Positions 11,504-15,529 of a stretch of DNA of 15,529 bases are shown here, piece by piece. The stretch covers positions 1-15,529 of the forward strand of contig JASHOI010000150.1 in assembly GCA_030041195.1 (NCBI GenBank). The letters are read 5' to 3'. Under the pieces are notes generated by a model. It did not search any database. It saw nothing but the letters and a program-made list of their open reading frames with translations, and was not told the origin of the DNA. The position numbers were made by a program, and so were the translations under genes. The DNA comes from Streptosporangiaceae bacterium (GTDB lineage: Bacteria; Actinomycetota; Actinomycetes; Streptosporangiales; Streptosporangiaceae). Numbering within the stretch: the stretch's first letter is position 1; every line of letters starts with the position of its first letter.

Positions 11504-13036
11504 ATGAGCAACGCCGCCGTACAGACTCCAGCCCAGGCACTTGCCCCGTCACCCGGCCCAGACCGCCCAGACCCCCGGCGCTGGCTGATCCTGGCCGTCG
11601 TCGCGCTGGCCCAGCTGATGGTCGTGCTCGACGCCACGATCGTGAACATCGCGCTGCCATCGGCCCAGCACGCCCTGCACTTCTCCAACATCGAGCGCCA
11701 GTGGGTGGTCACCGCGTACGCGCTGGCCTTCGGCAGCCTGCTGCTGCTCGGCGGTCGGCTCACCGACCTCATCGGCCGGAAGACGACGTTCATCGTCGGC
11801 CTGATCGGCTTCGCCGCCGCGTCTGCCGTCGGCGGCGCGGCAGGCAGTTTCGGCATGCTCATCGGGGCGCGTGCCTTGCAGGGCGCTTTCGGCGCGCTGC
11901 TGGCCCCGGCCGCGTTGTCGCTGCTCACGACCACGTTCGAGGGCTCCAAGGACCGGGGCAAGGCCTTCGGCGTGTTCGGCGCCATCGCCGGTGCCGGCGG
12001 CGCGGTCGGCCTGCTGCTCGGCGGGCTGCTGACCCAGTACCTGGACTGGCGCTGGTGCCTGTACGTCAACCTGGTCTTCGCCGCGATCGCGTGCGCGGGC
12101 GCCGTCGCGCTGCTGCGCCGGCAGTCTGCCGGGCAGCGGCAGCGGCTGGACCTGCCCGGCCTCGCGGCCGAGGTCGCGGGCATGTTCTGCGTCGTCTACG
12201 GGTTCTCCAACGCCGCCAGCGATGGCTGGCACGCGCCGGCCACCTGGGCCTTCCTGGCCGCCGGTGTCGTGCTGCTCGGGGCGTTCGGGTACATCGAGAC
12301 GCGGGCCAGGCAGCCGCTGCTGCCGCTGCGCATCGTCCTCGACCGCAACCGGGCAGCCGCCTACCTGTCGATACTGGTCACCGGCGCTGGCATGTTCGGC
12401 ATCTTCCTGTTCCTCACCTACTACCTGCAGGAGACCCTGGGCTTCAGCCCGGTGACAACCGGCGTCGCGTTCCTGCCCCTGGTCGGGGCGATCATCGTCT
12501 GCGCCAACCTGGCCAACATCGTGCTGCTGCCCCGGATCGGCCCGCGGTTCCTCGTCGCGCCGGGGATGCTCGCCGCAGCGGCCGGCCTGGCGTGGCTGAC
12601 CCGCATCGGCCCGCACTCCAGCTACGCGGCCGACGTGCTGCCGCCGCTGCTGCTCGCCGCGGTCGGCCTCGGCTTCGTGATGTCACCGTCGATGAACACC
12701 GGCACGTCGGGCGTTGCGCCATCCGACGCCGGCGTCGCTTCGGCGGTTGTGAACACCGGCCAGCAGGTCGGCGGCTCGATCGGCACCTCGCTGCTGAACA
12801 CCGTCGCGGCCAGCGCCGCCGCCAGCTACCTGGCCAGCCACCTCAGCCCGCGGCTGATGGCCGGCGGCCGCCCGGCACCCGCGCTCGCCGAACTCGCCCA
12901 GGTGCACAGCTACACGACGGCGTTCTGGTGGGCGGCGGGCATGTTCGCCGCCGGGTCCGTGGTCGCCGCCCTGCTGTTCCGCGGCGCCCCAGCGGCGCCG
13001 GCGGCCGCCGGGCCGGACGATGGTGCCGAGTCATGA
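11504..13036 (+). CDS. DHA2-type (EmrB/QacA-like) MFS transporter
   Basis: 510 aa with about 14 transmembrane helices, the number typical of the proton-coupled drug:H+ antiporter 2 family in the inner membrane. Diagnostic motifs: VVLDATIVNIALP in helix 1 (D43), motif A GGRLTDLIGRK at 83-93, and motif C-like GAIAGAGGAVGLLLGG in helix 5. The second half begins near 270 with LLPLRIVLDRNRAAAYL. The start ATG has GAAGGGA about 9 nt upstream. It probably exports a small hydrophobic or amphipathic compound whose identity the sequence does not show. Expression is probably repressed by the divergent TetR. The stop overlaps the CoA-transferase start (ATGA), so the two are made together. Confidence 0.93.
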   Translation: MSNAAVQTPAQALAPSPGPDRPDPRRWLILAVVALAQLMVVLDATIVNIALPSAQHALHFSNIERQWVVTAYALAFGSLLLLGGRLTDLIGRKTTFIVGLIGFAAASAVGGAAGSFGMLIGARALQGAFGALLAPAALSLLTTTFEGSKDRGKAFGVFGAIAGAGGAVGLLLGGLLTQYLDWRWCLYVNLVFAAIACAGAVALLRRQSAGQRQRLDLPGLAAEVAGMFCVVYGFSNAASDGWHAPATWAFLAAGVVLLGAFGYIETRARQPLLPLRIVLDRNRAAAYLSILVTGAGMFGIFLFLTYYLQETLGFSPVTTGVAFLPLVGAIIVCANLANIVLLPRIGPRFLVAPGMLAAAAGLAWLTRIGPHSSYAADVLPPLLLAAVGLGFVMSPSMNTGTSGVAPSDAGVASAVVNTGQQVGGSIGTSLLNTVAASAAASYLASHLSPRLMAGGRPAPALAELAQVHSYTTAFWWAAGMFAAGSVVAALLFRGAPAAPAAAGPDDGAES

Positions 13037-14487
13037 CGCACACCGGCACCGCCACCCGCGCGCAACGCGACGACGCCGGCTTTGACCCGCTCGCGGCGCT
13101 GAACGACCTGCTGTCCGACGTCGGGCTCACCACGGCGCAGACCGGAGGGGCGGTGTCGTTCGCCGGGCGGGATCCCATCCTGCCGGCCGCGCACCGTCTG
13201 GGCGCCTGCATCGGCATCCCGATCGCGGCGGGCGCCGTCGCGGCGGTCGTGTTTCACCGGCACCGCGGCGGCCCGGCGCAGGACCTCGCGCTGGACTTGC
13301 GCCAGGCCGTGCACGGCATCAACCCGGGTGCCTTCTGGCACCCGACCCTGAACGGCGAGCCGGCGCCGCATCCGCTGGTGCTCGACAACCCGTTCCTGCT
13401 CACGCCGTACCGCACCGCGGACGGCCGCTGGATCATGGCCTCGGGGGTCTACCCCCGCCTGGCCGCCCGGTGGTGCCGCTTCCTGGACGTTCCGCCCGAT
13501 GGCGGCAGGGTCGCAGCGGCCATCGGCGAGTGGGACGCGTTCGATCTGGAAGAGGCGGCGAACAACGCGGGCCTGCCGGCATGCGTGGTCCGCGCCAGCG
13601 GCGAGTGGCTGGCGCACGACCAGGGAGCGCTGCTGGCAAGCCAGCCGGTGATCGGCCTGGAGCGCATCGGCGACGCCCCGGCACGGGACTTCGGGCCGGC
13701 AGGCCGGCCGTTCGACGGTGTCCGCGTGCTGTCGTTCACCCACGCCGTCGCCGGTCCCGTGGTGGGCCGGACCCTGACCGAACACGGCGCGGACGTGCTC
13801 TGCGCGACCCGCCCGAACGACTACGAGCACGAGTTCATCTACGCCGAGGCCAACCTCGGCTCCCGCAGCGCCTACCTCGACCTCGCGAACCCGGCCGGGC
13901 AGGCGCGAGCGGCGACCCTGCTGGCCGGGGCCGACGTCGTGGTCAACAACCACCGCGGCGGCTCGCTGGAGCGCCGTGGCCTGCACCCGCGCCAGCTCGC
14001 GGAGAGCTACCCGGGCCTGGTCCAGGTGTCGGTCAGCTGCTACGGATCGCGCGGCCCGTGGGCGCACCGCGGCGGGTTCGACATGAACGGATCGGCTGCG
14101 TCCGGCCTGATGGCCATCGAGGGAACCGAGGCCGAGCCCAGGCTTCCCGTCACCGGACTGCTCAACGACTACGTCACCGGCTACCTGGGCGCGGTCGGCG
14201 CGTCCGCGGCGCTGCTGAAACGCGCCACCGAGGGCGGGTCGTGGCACGTCACGGTGAACCTGACCCGGAGCGCGATGTGGTGCGGTTCGCTTGGGCTGGT
14301 GAACCCCGCCCTGGCGGGCTGCGACGACGAGCGCACCCTCCGCGAGCCGGTCCCTTACGACGCCCCCAGCCCGCTGGGCGACGTCCACATGCTCGCCCCG
14401 CCGGTCCGGTTCTCCGCCACCGCACCGGCCTGGCCGGCACCCGTTCTGGTTCCCAGGGGGTCAAGCCGCGCCGAGTGGCGGAGCTGA
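13033..14487 (+). CDS. class III (CaiB/BaiF) CoA transferase with permuted halves
   Basis: 484 aa from the ATG at 13033, which overlaps the MFS stop as ATGA. The second half carries the usual N-terminal part of the family: FDGVRVLSFTHAVAGPVVGRTLTEHGADVL (227 onward), the SRSAYLDLANPAG and ADVVVNNHRGG segments, then GGFDMNGSAASGLM with the expected catalytic Asp at about D350, and DYVTGYLGAVGASAALLKRA. The first half (about 50-225) instead resembles the C-terminal part of ordinary members: HRHRGGPAQDLALDL, a TADGRWIMASG segment, and AGLPACVVRASGEWLAHDQG. Thus the order is reversed relative to Frc/CaiB. I recall other actinobacterial CoA transferases built this way, so it is probably a subfamily trait. 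Such enzymes move CoA between carboxylic acids through a glutamyl/aspartyl anhydride; the substrate is unknown. The last 27 nt overlap the convergent kinase gene. Confidence 0.85.
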   Translation: MTHTGTATRAQRDDAGFDPLAALNDLLSDVGLTTAQTGGAVSFAGRDPILPAAHRLGACIGIPIAAGAVAAVVFHRHRGGPAQDLALDLRQAVHGINPGAFWHPTLNGEPAPHPLVLDNPFLLTPYRTADGRWIMASGVYPRLAARWCRFLDVPPDGGRVAAAIGEWDAFDLEEAANNAGLPACVVRASGEWLAHDQGALLASQPVIGLERIGDAPARDFGPAGRPFDGVRVLSFTHAVAGPVVGRTLTEHGADVLCATRPNDYEHEFIYAEANLGSRSAYLDLANPAGQARAATLLAGADVVVNNHRGGSLERRGLHPRQLAESYPGLVQVSVSCYGSRGPWAHRGGFDMNGSAASGLMAIEGTEAEPRLPVTGLLNDYVTGYLGAVGASAALLKRATEGGSWHVTVNLTRSAMWCGSLGLVNPALAGCDDERTLREPVPYDAPSPLGDVHMLAPPVRFSATAPAWPAPVLVPRGSSRAEWRS

Positions 14488-15529
14488 CCTGGCCGCTTGT
14501 GGAGCGAAGCGCACCGACACGTCGAGGCCTCCGGCCGCCCTGGCACTGGCATCGATGTGCGCGTGATGAGCGCTGGCGATGGCCTGCACGATCGCCAGCC
14601 CGAGCCCGTGCCCGCCGGCGTGCCTGGTCCGGTCGCGGTCGAGCCGCTGGAACGGCCGGAACAGCCGCGCCACGGCCTCGGCGGGCACCAGGGGCCCGGT
14701 GTTGCGCACCATGATCGTCGCGCCCAGGGGACTGTCGCGGGTGATCACCTCTACCCTTCCCCGCGGCGAGTTGTACCGCAGCGCGTTGTCGATCAGGTTG
14801 GCGACCAGGGACTCGGCCAGCCCCGGATCGCCCAGTGCCGCGGCCGGCCGGAGCGTGGCGTTCAGCATCAGCCCGCGGCGATCCGCCTCCTGGCGCCGTG
14901 ACCGGAGCACGTTCCCGGTCACCTCGGCCAGGTCGAACCGCTCCCACCGGGCCAGTCCGCGCTCGCTGCTGGCCAGCGTCAGCAGCGAGTCGATCAGGCG
15001 CTCCTGCTGCTCGCCCGAGGCCAGCGCCTGCTCGCAGGCCGACCGCAGGGTGTCCGTTGTGGCGTCCGGATCCGCGAGCGCCACCTCCAGCAGGGCCCGT
15101 TCCACGGTGACCGGGGTGCGGAGCTCGTGCGAGGCGTTGGCCACGAAATGCCGCTGCGAATCGAACGCCGACTCCAGGCGCCCGAGCAGGTCGTCGAACG
15201 TGGCGCCGAGCTCGGTGAACTCGTCGTCGGGGCCGCGCAGGGCCAGGCGCTCGCTCAGGTTCCCGGCGGAGATCCTGCGCGCGGTGGCGCTCATGGTCCG
15301 CACCGGCCGCAGCACCCGGCCGGCCACGATCCAGCCGAGCACGACGGACGCGACCGCCATGATGGCGAGAGCGATCCCGGCCCGTACCAGCGCCTGCTGC
15401 GGGCTCAGCCCGGGCGCCTGGTCCAGGGCGGCGCTCACCCGTGTGCGCCCGGCCGCCTGGCCAGACGCCGCCGGGCCGCCGTACCCGTTGGCGAGACGGA
15501 GGCCGTTGCTGCCGCCCATCAGGGCGTAG
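14461..15529 (-). CDS. sensor histidine kinase, HAMP type (partial, N-terminus beyond the window)
   Basis: 356 codons including the stop; the frame is still open at the window edge (YAL before an internal Met at 15519), so the first transmembrane helix and part of the sensor region are missing. Visible: the end of an extracytoplasmic segment, a helix (about IALAIMAVASVVLGWIVAG), a HAMP linker (RVLRPVRTMSATARRISAGNL), HisKA with ANASHELRTPVTVERALLE, an N box (LVANLIDNALRYNSP), a G1-type region written VRNTGPLVP where DxGxG is usual, an F region (LFRPFQRLDRDR) and the G2 box GHGLGLAIVQAI. The NTGP variant is common in one group of actinobacterial kinases, so it need not mean inactivity. The Ala/Pro-rich tail overlaps the CoA-transferase 3' end. 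Its response regulator is not in the window, and the signal cannot be deduced. Confidence 0.9.
   Translation of the reverse strand, partial: YALMGGSNGLRLANGYGGPAASGQAAGRTRVSAALDQAPGLSPQQALVRAGIALAIMAVASVVLGWIVAGRVLRPVRTMSATARRISAGNLSERLALRGPDDEFTELGATFDDLLGRLESAFDSQRHFVANASHELRTPVTVERALLEVALADPDATTDTLRSACEQALASGEQQERLIDSLLTLASSERGLARWERFDLAEVTGNVLRSRRQEADRRGLMLNATLRPAAALGDPGLAESLVANLIDNALRYNSPRGRVEVITRDSPLGATIMVRNTGPLVPAEAVARLFRPFQRLDRDRTRHAGGHGLGLAIVQAIASAHHAHIDASARAAGGLDVSVRFAPQAARSAPPLGAA

Noticed and set aside
11701..13032. Open extension of the CoA-transferase frame through the MFS gene
   Set aside because: Arg/Ala-rich shadow of the MFS frame; the ATGA junction and the first family-like residues fix the start at 13033.
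1..15529. CRISPR arrays, insertion sequences, tRNA or rRNA genes, att sites
   Set aside because: Looked for repeat-spacer periodicity, transposase motifs, terminal inverted repeats and T-loop-like sequences by eye on both strands; none seen. The only tandem repeat is the 10-mer in the C-rich tract.

Overview
The window is very GC-rich, with strong G/C bias at third codon positions, GTG starts, gene-overlap coupling and several TANNNT-only or apparently leaderless promoters. Its protein families (MshA of mycothiol synthesis, CarD, a SenX3/RegX3-type two-component system, an LpqE-like lipoprotein) place it in a high-GC actinomycete chromosome. The genus cannot be set from this sequence. The order gpm - senX3/phoR - regX3/phoP - lipoprotein - carD - ispF is a core arrangement shared, from memory, with Mycobacterium and Streptomyces; the flanks look more accessory.

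Layout. (1) 1-2438, minus strand: a tightly coupled extracytoplasmic flavin/electron-transfer operon. In transcription order it holds a 96-aa membrane-anchored protein ending exactly in ...VTSGAT, apbE (FAD:protein FMN transferase), a six-helix ferric-reductase-like haem protein, and a NuoF-like NADH-oxidoreductase flavoprotein that runs off the window start. Upstream lie a 14-codon ORF with a strong ribosome binding site and a GTTCA-repeat/dyad region. (2) 2439-4564, minus strand: a previously unlisted 58-aa membrane peptide gene preceded by an AT-rich island, then a YbjN-like gene and mshA overlapping by GTGA. (3) 4668-7523, plus strand: phosphoglycerate mutase, a SenX3/PhoR-type kinase without membrane helices, and RegX3/PhoP, ending in a hairpin that contains the stop codons of both convergent genes. 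(4) 7543-9019, minus strand: an LpqE-like lipoprotein and a membrane-anchored thioredoxin-like protein with a CxC motif. (5) 9020-9716: about 700 bp without a convincing gene, holding a C-rich, quadruplex-capable tract and a perfect 12-bp dyad. (6) 9717-10783, plus strand: carD and ispF, with no ispD between them. (7) 10826-14487: a divergent TetR regulator facing a DHA2-type MFS exporter translationally coupled to a class III CoA transferase, with two tandem candidate operators across the promoter. (8) 14461-15529, minus strand: a sensor histidine kinase, cut by the window end and overlapping the CoA-transferase tail.

How they may work together. In the flavin operon, electrons could pass from NADH through the NuoF-like protein and the haem membrane protein to a flavin attached by ApbE outside the membrane. 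The unusual point is that the only candidate acceptor visible is a tail peptide ending in SGAT, with no FMN-binding domain. The TetR/MFS/CoA-transferase block looks like a self-contained inducible export-plus-acyl-CoA module. The core region combines phosphate-type signalling, RNA-polymerase control by CarD, isoprenoid synthesis, glycolysis and mycothiol synthesis.
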